Source: Mallotus nudiflorus
Taxonomy: Eukaryota; Streptophyta; Magnoliopsida; Malpighiales; Euphorbiaceae
Length of the DNA stretch: 64,000 bases
Direction of reading: 5' to 3'
Assembly: GCA_947683625.1 (NCBI GenBank)
Contig: CANTUR010000049.1
Coordinates: 11,138,501 to 11,202,500, forward strand
The notes beneath the pieces are model-generated. The model was not told the DNA's origin and did not search any database. It saw nothing but the letters and a program-made list of their open reading frames with translations. Below are positions 33,488 to 43,917 of the stretch, one piece after another (the stretch's first letter is position 1; each line of letters begins with the position of its first letter). The translations under genes and the position numbers were made by a program.

Positions 33488-35822
33488 GTTAGCATATATG
33501 GCATGCCCTAGAGGCCAATCATATATTTTGACATTGTAAACATCCCAAATGGCAATAAAGTATATTCTTTTATCTAAAGTGTTTATTTAATTGAATATTC
33601 ACCCATTAGCACAATGTTAAATAAATTTATTATCAAGAGTTAATAATATGAGTAACAGATTTATTTGGTACATATGCTATAAATTGTTCATAGTCGATTA
33701 ATTAATATTTGGGTAATATTAATTAGTCTATCATCTTTATCTATTTTCCTTTATTAGTATGTGATACTAATAGTTGGAGGTAGTGAGTCTCATACTACTT
33801 GATATGAGATATCAGAATGGACATGTGGATACTTATGTGATGGGTAGATCGAACATGACATTATATTTCTAATTGTATGGATATTCACTTATAGTCAACA
33901 ATCACAATCTAGGTCATGATGGTGCATATAGTCCTTTGACCTTAGGTGAAACGGTCATCCATATTTAAGTGGTTAGGGTTTATTAGTGCTTACATGCTTG
34001 TGTTAATCATACATGGGTATATGGCGTATGGTGGCTCTAATTGGTTAAATATAGGGATGAGTGTTCAACCAATATGGGATTCATTACCTGGAGTGAACCA
34101 AGTTAAGATCCTATTCTATCTAAGTTCATTCTTGATGAATAAGTTCCTAGCCAGGACAAACATGACACAGTCTAAAAGAGTTTCAGTGCTAGAAAGCTAT
34201 TTCTAGTATTCGTCATGTTTTATCAAGAACACTTGAGATGTGGTCATATGATGTAACTATTAGAGTTTGACTAAACCATGACTCTAGGCTATATCAAGAT
34301 CTTCTAATGAAGGGATTTCAATGCACGATATTATAACCAAAAGGGTTTGTGTGAATCAATACATGCATTCATTTTTAATTAGGTAGTTGTGTTATCGATG
34401 CTAGGGGTCACTCACAAGTTATGAGAATTAAATGTGTATAATTGGGATTTTCACATTTATACTTGAAAGGAGTTTCAAAAGATGTCAAGTGTTGATATTA
34501 TCTTCTCATTACCAATTAGACATGAACCTAGTAAGTCACACCTAAAAGAGTTTCACCAAATCCCATCAATATTAATCTAATTATTGATTAAATCATTTAA
34601 TTAAATAATGAAGATTAATGGAATTGAATTTATGCTTTAAGCAATGATTCTAGCATATGATGAAATTTAATTCAAGTAAAGGGTTTAATTATTAATTTAT
34701 ACTTAAAAAATATGTATTAATTAAAGTATTAAATTAATAATATATATTGTTTCTAATTGGACTTGGATTAATGGCCCAAGTTGTTTGGGCTTAGACCCAA
34801 AAGGGTTTTGAACCAAAGATTAATCTAAGATGTTGAGAAAGCCTATGGACCTAATCCAAGCCCATTTGTTATTTGGATTGGGCTTGGGCCAAGTGTTAGC
34901 CCAATTACTAAGCCCAAATCCATGTGAACATGACTTGGTCAAAATTTGTCATGTTAGGCATGCCTTATCATTTATGTGTATAATGTTGACTATGGGCATG
35001 ATAAGTATTAAGCTTGGCTTATTAGGCTTGTTATGTTAGTCACACATTATCACTTAAATGTAAAATGTTGACTATGGAAAATTTGTCATGTTAGGCACAC
35101 ATTATCTCTTATGTGTATAAGTTTGACTAAGGCAAAGATAAGTATTAGGTTACATGATTAAGTGTAGAGAATGTATATAGACACATACATGAGATGTATT
35201 AATTCTCTACATAATTCTTGGTGCATTGGATAAGTATACAAGTTGTATATTTATCATGATAAGTTGTACACTCATTATATGATAAGGTTTTGCTTCCTTT
35301 ACTTATATATACATAACCTAAGATATGTTTCTAAGGTTAGAGAAAGTTTTGTGTTAAGACACTAAAATGAAGAGAAACAACATATACCAAAAATAAACCC
35401 AAAGTATTCTTGTAAAAGGATTAAGCTAGTGCAAGTTTCTAAGGGTCAATAGAGAGGGCACTTGCTACTAAGCTCTATCTAAGCAAGAAGGTGATTGGTG
35501 GAGCTTTGGTGTTTTAAGCTAGAGGCCTAACACTTGGGAGGCTAAGCATTTGATTTAAGAGTTGAACCAAAGAATCCAAAGCTTGTAGAATACTTGTGGT
35601 CTACATCGAACTTAAGAGATTATAAGTATTCTTAAACTTAGACTTCCTAGGTGGTCATTTTACATATTAATGTATAGTTTAGCTATGTGTAAAATGGAAA
35701 ATGGATCTATAGGAATGGAAATCTTCATGTGATAAAGGGTTATGTAAGTGAAATTTTTGAAATTGCACCCTATCTAAGGCATTTGCTCACTACACTTGAT
35801 TGTTGCATAACCATTTCCTATA
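33488..35822 (+). repeat. C2 3' LTR (full length)
   Basis: About 2335 bp, starts TGTTAGCATATATGG and ends ...CCTATA before the target duplication (CA to TA). Contains three degenerate units around AAATTTGTCATGTTAGGCA (34943, ~35030, 35079), GGGCTTGGGCC words near 34880, and a TATA-like TTATATATACATAAC at ~35302. Open stretches inside it are not genes. Confidence 0.85.
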
Positions 35823-37530
35823 ATACCTACTTAGAATTTGGTTGAATAATTTTACAAAGGTGTGAATCATGTAGCTAGAGTCAATATAGATGCAGCTGCT
35901 AGGGGAACAATCATGTCTAAAACACCTAAGGATGCTTTAGAATTATTTAAAGAGATAGCTAATACATAGAGTTTATGGGCTAGTGAGAGAGCTATACATA
36001 AAAAAGAGGGAGCAATTAAGATAAATGGCTTGATAATGGTGAATGCAAAGTTAGATGCATTGACTAAGAGGATGGATAAGATGGGACTAGATGCAATTTC
36101 TTCATCAGCATGCGAGCCTTATCATGGAGGACATCCTACTATTGAATGTCAGCTTATGCAAAACTCTTTTATGGAAAATGTGAATTATGTGAAAAACTTC
36201 AGTAAAGGTCAACAACATAATTCTATATTTAGGAATACTTATAATCCAAGCTAGAGGAATTGTCCAAACTTTTCAGGGAATAACAACAATAATAATCAAT
36301 AAAGACCTTAGGCACCACTAGGGTTTAGAAGTATAAATGTGCAACAACATTAGAATCAATTATAGTTTTAGCAAGATAAAGGTTCATCATCTTTTATATC
36401 TTCTTTGGAAAGCAAAATGGAGAAGTTTATGGAGTTGGTAACTATAAAAGTGAATCAACAAGATAAAGCTATAAAGATATTAGAGGGAAGATTGGAAAAG
36501 ATGTGCCAAGATACTCAAATTATGTTTAGAAATCATTCATCTTCTATTCATAATCTTGAAGTTCAAGTTGGGTAGTTAGCAAACTCATTATTAGCAAGGA
36601 GTTAAGGGACTTTTCTTAACAATACAGAGAAGAATCCTAAGGAGCATATTAAAGCTAATACTCTTAGAAGTGGAACTAAATTGCAACCACCAAAGCAAAA
36701 GGTGAACACACAAATGGAAGAGGTAATAGAAAAAGAAGTTGAAGAAAATGAAGTTCAAATAGGAAAGGAAGCAGAGGAGGAAAGGAAAGAATAGAAAGTT
36801 GAAGTAAAACCTTATGAACCACTTGCACCATTTCCTCATAAGCTGAAGAAGCAAGAGCATGATCAACAATTTGCAAAATTTTTCAAGATGATTAAGAAGC
36901 TACATATTAAAATTCCTCTAGTGGAAGCAATTGCACAGATGCCTAAATATACTAAATTCCTAAAGGAACTCATATTTAGTAAGAAGAAGCTACATGAATT
37001 TGAGACTATTACACTTAGCAAGGAGTATAGTGCCATAATCTCAAATAAACTACCACTTAAGAGAAAACATCCAGGGAGTCTTACTATACCTTGTTCTATT
37101 GGCAATTTAAACTTTTAAAAAGATTTTTCTGATTTAGGTGCTTCTATTAATTTAATTCCTTTGTCTATTTATAGGAAACTTAGACTAGGACAAGTGAAAG
37201 CAACCAACATATGTTTGCAACTTGCAGACACGACTATAAATAAACATCAAATAATGGTGGAGGATGTATTGGTCAAGGCAGGGAAATTTATCTTTCCAGC
37301 AGATTTTGTGGTACTTGATTTTGAAGAAGATGAAGACATGCCTTTGATATTAAGTATGCCTTTCACGTATACTGCTAAAGCTATAATAGATGTTTATGAA
37401 GGAACCCTTCCATTAAGACTTGGTAAGGATAGTTATAAGTTCAATACATACCAAGGTATGAAACATCCATTTGACTTTAATAATTATATGAGAGTTAATG
37501 TTACTGATGATTGTGTTGATGAAGTTTAAC
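35823..37530 (+). pseudogene. A2 gag second part and protease
   Basis: After the target duplication, Athila gag continues: NHVARVNIDAAARGTIMSKTPKDALELF (~35865-35945), a zinc-finger remnant with CEPYHGGHPTIECQL (~36112-36155), then a charged linker and LIKIPLVEAIAQMPKY-like box (36903-36950) seen before Athila proteases. Protease: SDLGASINLIPLSIY at ~37130-37172, catalytic Asp intact, followed by the open stretch 37161-37529 with ICLQLADTT and LPLILSMPF-like boxes. Stops at 35967, 36252, 36793 and 37117 among others. Confidence 0.85.
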
Positions 37531-37847
37531 GATGGAGGTTGACATAATCATATGAATTGGACGATATTGAGAAGTACATACATGTTAATTCTTATGAATG
37601 AGAGAAATCTATTGAACAAAAAGAATCATTCATTCATTATGAATTACCCACAAATATTGAACCTATACTACCTTCAATATTAAAACTACCTAGTTGGAAT
37701 TTAAAACAACCTTCACATTTAAGATATACATTCCTAAATGACAATGAAACATGACTAGTGATAATTTTATTAAAAATTAATGAGGAACAAGAAAAATTGC
37801 TAGTATAGTTACTAAAGAAAAGGATAAAAGCTTTACATTATGCATAG
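37531..37847 (+). pseudogene. A2 protease-RT linker
   Basis: Contains LPSILKLPSWNLKQPSHLRYTFL (~37670-37740), the 'ELKPLPxHLKYxFL' box that precedes Athila RT. A TGA follows in NET-stop-LVIIL. The MITE-like insert interrupts it at 37847. Confidence 0.75.
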
Positions 37848-38203
37848 CAACTATAAAGAGAAGGGAAGGGAAGGCCTTTGGAAGGGAAGGAAAGGGAGGG
37901 GAAGGGAAGGGAATAAAAACTATAGATTTTATTCTGTTTGGTAACTTAAAGTTAATTAATAAAAGGAAAAGAAGGAGAAATGTTGTAAAAGGAAATAAGA
38001 CTTTAAATTACAATGTGTTTTGGTGCTGAAATAATTTACACCCCTTTTTGGGGGTGTAACCAATTTCACCTTATACAAGGGGAATAAGGGGGAATAATTC
38101 CCCTTTAATTCCCTTCCCCATTTATTAACTTTTAATAGCCAAATAACATAAGATCTAATTCCTCTCTTATTCTCTTCCATTCCTTTTATATTCCCCTCAA
38201 TCC
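37848..38203. mobile_element. MITE-like insert (possible hAT type) with 8-bp target duplication
   Basis: 356 bp flanked by ATGCATAG (37840-37847 and 38204-38211). It interrupts conserved A2 coding sequence exactly between the linker and the GISP box of RT. Internal inverted similarity: TTTGGTAACTTAAAGTTAATTAATAAAAGG (left, ~37938-37967) against the reverse complement of ~38115-38150. A GGGAAGGGAAGG purine tract lies near the left end and the complementary CCCCTT tracts near the right. 8-bp duplications are typical of hAT elements. The extreme ends are not a clean inverted repeat, so the superfamily is a guess. Confidence 0.65.
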
Positions 38204-38211
38204 ATGCATAG

Positions 38212-39180
38212 TATTAGGATGGCAAATTTCAGACATTAAGGGGATTAGTCCATCATATCACATGCATAAAATACTAATAAAAGATTATCATAAAACTATA
38301 ATAGAAAGATAGAGAATATTGAATCTTAAAATGCAAGATGTGGTTAAGAAAGAAAATCTTAAACTCTTAGATGCAGAAATTATATATTCTATTTCAGACA
38401 GTTCATGGGTTAGTCCTATTCAATATGTACCAAAAAAAGGAGGGATGACCATAATATAAAATGATGAAGGAGACTTAATTCCTACAAGAGTAGTTAGTGG
38501 TTGGAGAGTATACATAGATTATTAAAAACTTAATAAAGCAACTAGAAACAATCACTTTCCACTTCCATTTATTGATCAAATATTAGAAAGAATATTAGGA
38601 CATTCATTTTATTACTTTTTACATAGATACTCAGGTTATAATCAAATGGCAATAGCTCCTGAAGATTAGTATAAAACAACATTTACTCAGCCTTATAGAA
38701 CTTTTACATATAAATGAATGCCTTTTGGTTTAAGTAATGCACTAACTACATTTTAAAGATGCTTAATAGCTATTTTTGCTGATTTAGTTGAAGAAATAAT
38801 GGAAGTGTTTATCAACAGTTTTTCTATTTATGGAAATTCTTTTAACCACTATTTTTTGAATTTAGATAAAGTTCTTAAAAGGTGTGAAAACACCAACTTA
38901 GTTTTGAATTGGAAAAAATGTCAAGTTATGGGTAGAAGAGGACATTGTATTAGGTCACAAAATTACAAAAGAAGGCATAGAGGTTGACAAAGCAAAAATT
39001 TACATTATAGAAAAGTTACATTATCTAACTAATATTAAAGGTGTGAGAAGCTTTTTGGGAGATGTAGGTTTTTACAGATCCTTTATCAAGGACTTTATAT
39101 AAGTTGCTTGAAAAAGATGCACCATTCATATTTATTGACGAATGAAAAATTGCTTTTAATAGGTTAAAAAGAGCATTAGT
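38212..39180 (+). pseudogene. A2 reverse transcriptase
   Basis: GISPS-like box at ~38241, SDSSWVSPIQYVPKKGGMT (~38395-38452), VVSGWRVYIDY (~38490-38522), HFPLPFIDQILERILGH (~38552-38602). Motif A is F-L-H-R-Y-S-G-Y-N-Q-M (~38617): the catalytic Asp is His. Motif C is F-I-N-S-F-S-I-Y-G at 38808-38834 where the family has FMDDFSVYG: both Asp are lost (Asn, Ser). VLKRCENTNLVLNWKKC (~38869-38919) is well preserved. The enzyme is triple-dead at its active site. Confidence 0.9.
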
Positions 39181-39600
39181 GTAAGCACTAATACTATTGG
39201 CTCTTACCTTTTGAATTAATGTGTAATGTGTGATGCCAATGATTATGCTATAGGAGTTGTACTTGGGCAAAGAAAGGATAAGAAGTTATATGTTATTTAC
39301 TATGCAAACATAATACTAACTAATGCTCAATTGAACTATGCTACTATAGAGAAGGAGATGCTAGCAGTAGTGTTTATGTTTAATAAATTCTGATCATATC
39401 TCCTTGGTCCTAAAGTAGTAGTTAACATAGATCATTCAACATTGAAGTATTTATTGACAAAGAAAGATGCTAAACCTAGACTTATTAGATGGGTATTATT
39501 ACTACAAGAATTTTATATAAAAATTAGAGATAAGAAAGGGGTCAGAGAATGTAGTTGTAGATCATTTATCAAGATTGAAACTAGATGATATAATAGAAAA
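39181..39600 (+). pseudogene. A2 RNase H
   Basis: CDANDYAIGVVLGQRKDKKLYVIYYA at ~39229-39305 (family CDASDYAxGAVLGQ; first Asp kept), LNYATIEKEMLAVVF (~39331-39374), VVVNIDHSTLKYLLTKKDAKPRLIRW (~39415-39494). The Athila YDHSALKYL and KKDAKPRLIRW boxes confirm the lineage. A frameshift near 39540 precedes the integrase. Confidence 0.9.
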
Positions 39601-40565
39601 GTGTATTGAACCAACAAGGGATTTATTTTCAGATGAGATGTTACTTTCCATGGGAATCATAAACACTCCATGGTTTGCAGATATTGCAAATTTGCTAGTT
39701 GTGGATAAATTAACTTTTGGTCTAACTAATCAATCGAGAAAGAAGCTTATATATGATGCAAAAGCTTATATTTGGGAGGAACCATTTCTCTGGAAGTTGT
39801 GTAATGATGGTATGATTAAACGATATGTGCCTGATGAAGTCATTCAATATATTTTGCATTATTACCATGGATTAAATTGTAGAGGACATTTTAGGAATCA
39901 ATGAATAACTTCTAAAGTCTTAGAGAGTGGGTTCTATTGGCCAACAATTTTTCACAATGTAAAAATATTTGTGCAAGTATGTGATTCATGTCAAAGAAGT
40001 AGAAATATGACCAAGATGGATGAAATGCTACAATCATGTATTCTAGAAGTTGAAATATTTGATGTTTAGGGCATTAACTTCATGGGACCATTTCCATCTT
40101 CTAGAGGTTATAAATATATATTAGTATATGTTTATTATGTGTCAAAGTGGGTTAAAGCACAAGCTTGCAGCATTAACGATGCAAGAATGGTTTGCAAATT
40201 CCTTAAAAAGCTTTTTGCTAAGTTTAGAATGCCAAGGTTCAACATTAGTGATGGAGGTACTCACTTTTGTAAGAAAAATATAGAATTGCTATTAGCTAGG
40301 TATAGAGTAAGGCAAAAAGTAGTTACTCCGTATCATCCTGGTGGAAGTCAACAATAGAGAGTTAAAGAAGATACTAGAGAGAATAATAAGAAAATCATGG
40401 AAAGATTGCTTGAGGAAGTTAGGTGATGCTTAATAGGCATATAGGACTGCATATAAGAAACCAATTGGAATGTCTCCTTTTAAATTAGTGTACGAAAAGG
40501 CACGTCATCTTCCAGTGGAGATTGAACAAAAAGCTTTCTAGGCAATTGCTCACGCTCCTACCATT
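39575..40565 (+). pseudogene. A2 integrase, truncated at the C-terminus
   Basis: PWFADIANLLV (~39668-39700), zinc-binding HHYH/CC region with HYYHGLNCRGHF (~39859) and CDSCQRS (~39979). Core: GINFMGPFPSSRGYKYILV (~40070-40127); the family reads GIDFMGPF, so the first catalytic Asp is Asn (40076-40078). Second Asp intact in ISDGGTHF (~40243). VVTPYHPGGSQQ then a TAG. Further boxes to KAFXAIAHA (~40533) stop where the G3p LTR begins (40566). Confidence 0.9.
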
Positions 40566-41039
40566 TGTTGGTGTTCTGATGTGACATGAACATGATCAGT
40601 GTGATGTCAGGGCACACAAGCTAATGGCGACCATCTATGAATTATTATTCATCATGGGAGGGTTTGCCTGAATAGGCTTATCAGATTGAAGTCGCCACTT
40701 GATTGAGTAGGGAGAAAGTGAATTAAGAACTCACTTTCCTAGCCAGAGATTCTAGGTTCGGGGGGTAGGAGTTAATTATCTTGTTTCTTACTACACATTT
40801 CTTAATCACCCATTACTTCACCTTAATTATGGTTTCATGATGCAAATTGATTTGAATTACAAATTGAAATGTAGGATAAATGGAGTTGATGCGCACACAT
40901 CACAAGATAAGTAAATAGACATTCATGAACCAAATAACTAATGATGCAAACAAGTAGGCAAGTAGCACATAGCACACAAGCAAGCATGCAAGAAATAATT
41001 GAAATAAACAAAAAAAATAAGCAAAATAAAAGTAGAGAA

Positions 41040-41190
41040 AGAGATTAAGGATTATAACCCTTGAAAAATGCCTATTCAAATAAATACATCCAAAATAAAA
41101 AAAATAAAAGGGGAAATTGGGATTAAGGATTACATTGCCTTGGAAATGCCTATTCTATTAATTACATCAAAATGAAAAATAAAATAGAAT
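41040..41190 (+). repeat. ~75-bp direct duplication in the G3p LTR
   Basis: AGATTAAGGATTATAACCCTTGAAAAATGCC (41041...) and GGATTAAGGATTACATTGCCTTGGAAATGCC (41121...), imperfect copies side by side. Confidence 0.7.
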
Positions 41191-41387
41191 AAAAAATCCT
41201 GTCCTAATAATCCTGCAAAACAAAGGTTAGCTTTTACACACATGCAAGCACACATCACATTTATGACAACTATATATTTTCTATTTATAATTGAAATAAC
41301 AAATATAATTAAACAAATAAACAAACAAGAATGCTAATGAAAATGCATGATGCAAGATTTTGAAACTTAGGTATTTTAGGCACAAAG

Positions 41388-42330
41388 TTATAATTTTTAT
41401 TAGAAAAATGAGATTTTTATGACAAGAAATATATAAAATAATTTGTTTACGAAAGAAAATAATGAAGGCAATAAAAATAAAAATAACAAAAGTGCATATG
41501 AGATAAATAAATTATAAGAAATACCATTTTCACCATACAAATATCAATGTTATGATAAAAATAGTAAATTTATCAAGAGAATAAAATGAAAATAATCACA
41601 ATTAACAAATGTGCAATAGAATGATGAAAGTGATAAAAATTATTATTTTTACCATAAAAATCTAAGTTTTATGATAAATATAATAAATTTATCAAGAGGG
41701 AAAATAATATTTACAACAATAATAAACATGCAATAAAAATGGTAAAAATACTATTTCCACCATAAAAATGTGAACCTCATGATTGAAGTAACAAATTTAT
41801 CAAAAAGGGAAATAAAAACAACAAAAATAATATAAATGCAAGAAATATAATAAAAATAATAAAGTGCAGAATTAAAATAATAAAAATAAAAAAAGTGCAA
41901 TTTTTGCCATAAAAACATTAATTTTATGATAAAAATAGCAAGCTTATCAAGAGAAGGTATAAAAATAACAAATATGATAAAAATGCAATAAATGCAACAA
42001 AAATAGTAAATGTGCAAATAAAAATAATAAAAATACAGAATTTAAATAAATATACAAACAAAATGATAATGATGATAAAAATACTATTTTCACTATAAAA
42101 ATGTAGATTCTACGATAAAAATAATAGATTTACCAAAAATGCCAATAAGAATAACATAAATAATAAAAATGCATATAACAAAATGAAAAAGATAAAAATA
42201 TTATTTTCACCATAAAAATGTGGATTTTATGATAAAAATAAAAAATTTATCAAGACAGAAAATAAAGAGAATGACTAAATTAATATAAAAATACAAAAAT
42301 AACAATAAAAATGCTAACTTTACACCAAAA
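41388..42330. repeat. AT-rich array of ~7 units in the G3p LTR
   Basis: The ~55-bp core TTTTCACCATAAAAATGTG..TTTATGATAAAAATA.TAAATTTATCAAGAG recurs with starts near 41388 (decayed), 41522, 41640, 41749, 41899, 42083 and 42202. Spacers are 50-130 bp of (AATAA)-rich sequence. Open stretches here are artefacts of the low complexity. Confidence 0.8.
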
Positions 42331-42773
42331 TGCCCATTTTTTATATATAAAGAAAAATGATGCAAAAATGATAGAAAAAGAAAAATTGCAAACACTCCCG
42401 GATTCACACAAACTGCCCAATCTGTCTACATATCTTATTCTCCAACTTCAAATCACAACTTCATAATAAGATAATAAATAATAAAAATAAAATGACAAAA
42501 ATGACAAAATTATGCAAAAAATGAGTAGAAGAAGACGAAAATAATATCATATGCAAATTCTTAATTAAAAATAATTAGGAGATCCTCAGAGGGACTAGGT
42601 GATAACCCTTGAAGTGTGCTTTGACTTAAAAGAAGTTTGGTTTGGAATTTGAATCTAGATCATAAGAAAATTATATTGGGTGAGCTAAAAGTGTATAGAA
42701 TAGTAGTCTTGAGTCTTCAATTTTGTAGAGTTTCAGTATATTTTCTGTTCTCCCTAAAAAATGAGGTGTGGAG

Positions 42774-42855
42774 GCCTATTTATAGGCAAAAATCAGGTTT
42801 AGGGTGCCTGCTCGCGCATAAGCATGCACTCCTTCAGGCATATTGATGCATCAAT
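42774..42855 (-). promoter_or_regulatory. G3p LTR promoter: palindrome cluster plus TATA box
   Basis: On the minus strand the perfect palindrome ATTGATGCATCAAT (42842-42855) and GCATGC/GCGCGAGC words (42810-42826) lie just upstream of GCCTATAAATAGGC (42774-42787), itself palindromic. LTR start at 43027 puts this ~240 bp into U3. Confidence 0.65.
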
Positions 42856-43027
42856 TTTAAGTGTTTTGGGGCTTATGTGTTCATTTCAAGCATTTTTAGG
42901 TATTTTTAGCTTTTTAACTAATTTGAAAAGACTTAATAAGATTTCGAAAGGAATTTTCCCCTTGTCTAGTCAACAAAAAGTTTTGTCATTGAATTTTTTG
43001 GAGATTGCCGAAATTTAGGTATTAACA

Positions 43028-43043
43028 ATTACCCCTTTTACGT
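43028..43043 (-). other. G3p polypurine tract
   Basis: Minus strand ACGTAAAAGGGGTAAT directly before the LTR start TGTTAATACC. Confidence 0.6.
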
Positions 43044-43280
43044 GCATTGATTAAGCTGGCACTTGTCAATGCAGGGGAAGCAAATTTTAAAAACATGTGT
43101 AGTGAAAACTTTGGATTTTAGGGTGGCCTCTTACTCCACACACATCGATCAATTGGAACTTGTTGATATATGAGAGCAAATTTTGAAAATAAATGAGATG
43201 CTGAAAAAATTTCATGAGGGTTGTCACTCATGTATTAGTGCTGCCAACTCATGAGGAGCAAAATGTTGAAAACTTTTTGT
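43044..43280. other. G3p 3' untranslated stretch
   Basis: No ORF. Matches the stretch right of the G2 PPT (GCACTTGTCAAT..A..GAAGCAAA here and GCACTAGTGTCAAT...GAAGCAAAATG at ~51180). Confidence 0.5.
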
Positions 43281-43525
43281 GAGGTTGCTATATAACTTTT
43301 ACCAAGCTATAATCAGGGGTGTTATGTAACCATTACCAAGTTATAGGCAAGGGGTACTATGTAACCTTTACCAAGCTACAAGCAAGGGGTGCTGTGTAAC
43401 CTTTACCAAGCTATAAATAAAGGGTGTTGTGTAACCTTTATCAAGCTACAAGCAGGGGGTGTTGTGTAACCTTTACTAAGTAACAAGCAAGGGGTACTGT
43501 GTAACCTTTTCAAAGCTACAAGCAA
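43281..43525 (+). repeat. 35-bp minisatellite, exactly 7 units
   Basis: Units start at 43281, 43316, 43351, 43386, 43421, 43456 and 43491, all 35 bp: GGGGTxxTxTGTAACCTTTA then CCAAGCTACAAGCAA with point changes. 35 is not a multiple of 3, so it does not encode a repeat protein. It occupies the same slot (next to the PPT) as the G1 and G2 arrays. Confidence 0.95.
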
Positions 43526-43912
43526 ATTTTGAAAACATATGAGATGAAAAATTTTGTGAGTGAGTTATGTAGCTTAGGGTAAATCACGAGTGGAAGGATA
43601 CACTATATAGCCCTAGACATGCCTCAAGTGCGAGGTTTTAAAGAAACTAAAATGCATGTAAAATCTTTTTATAAGTGCTATATTGCCTTGATCGGCCTTC
43701 AAGAAGAATATACCATATGGCCTTGATCGGGCCTCAGGTGTAGGTGTCGTGTGTGATTTTTTAAAGTCATGATGCATGTAAAACCAAAATGTTATGGTGC
43801 AATTTCGATTTTAAAACTATGATACATGAAAGTTTATTCATGCTTTAGAGGTTTACCTATACTGGGGAGGGATGCATGTCAAGGATCTTGGGTGACCTTG
43901 GTTGTGGTAGCC
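43526..43912. other. G3p non-coding stretch
   Basis: Two degenerate units with GCCTTGATCGG.CTTCAAG / GCCTTGATCGGGCCTCAGG (43692, 43721), no ORF. Confidence 0.5.
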
Positions 43913-43917
43913 TTATC

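Larger units (their letters stand above)
29728..35822 (+). mobile_element. C2: Ty1/copia retrotransposon nested in A2 gag
   Basis: Flanked by the 5-bp direct repeat ATACC (29723-29727 and 35823-35827), as expected for a copia target duplication. The 3' LTR is full length and the 5' LTR is reduced to ~371 bp by an internal deletion that also removed the PBS and most of gag. Domain order protease, integrase, RT, RNase H. Confidence 0.9.
27436..40565 (+). mobile_element. A2: Athila-type Ty3/gypsy retrotransposon, interrupted and truncated
   Basis: 5' LTR, PBS, gag, protease, RT, RNase H and integrase in order on the + strand. C2 sits inside gag (29728-35822) and a MITE-like insert inside the RT region (37848-38203). 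The 3' part is cut off at 40565, inside the integrase C-terminal region, by the start of the G3p LTR. Confidence 0.85.
40566..43027 (-). repeat. G3p 3' LTR
   Basis: About 2462 bp, + strand ends TGTTGG...TTAACA. It corresponds to the shorter G2 LTR (49950-51143): both have a GTCGCCA word ~125 bp from the left end, an 'AGAGATT..AGGTTNGG..GGT' block after it, and AAATTT.AGGTAT at the right end. Its extra length comes from an AT-rich repeat array. Confidence 0.75.

Noticed and set aside
36591..36876. Leu/Phe-rich minus-strand stretches that look like membrane proteins
   Set aside because: Antisense of Lys/Glu-rich Athila gag linker; such complements always look hydrophobic.
41751..42407. Hydrophobic minus-strand ORFs in the AT-rich array
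   Set aside because: Produced by (AATAA)-type low complexity; reading frame drifts between units.
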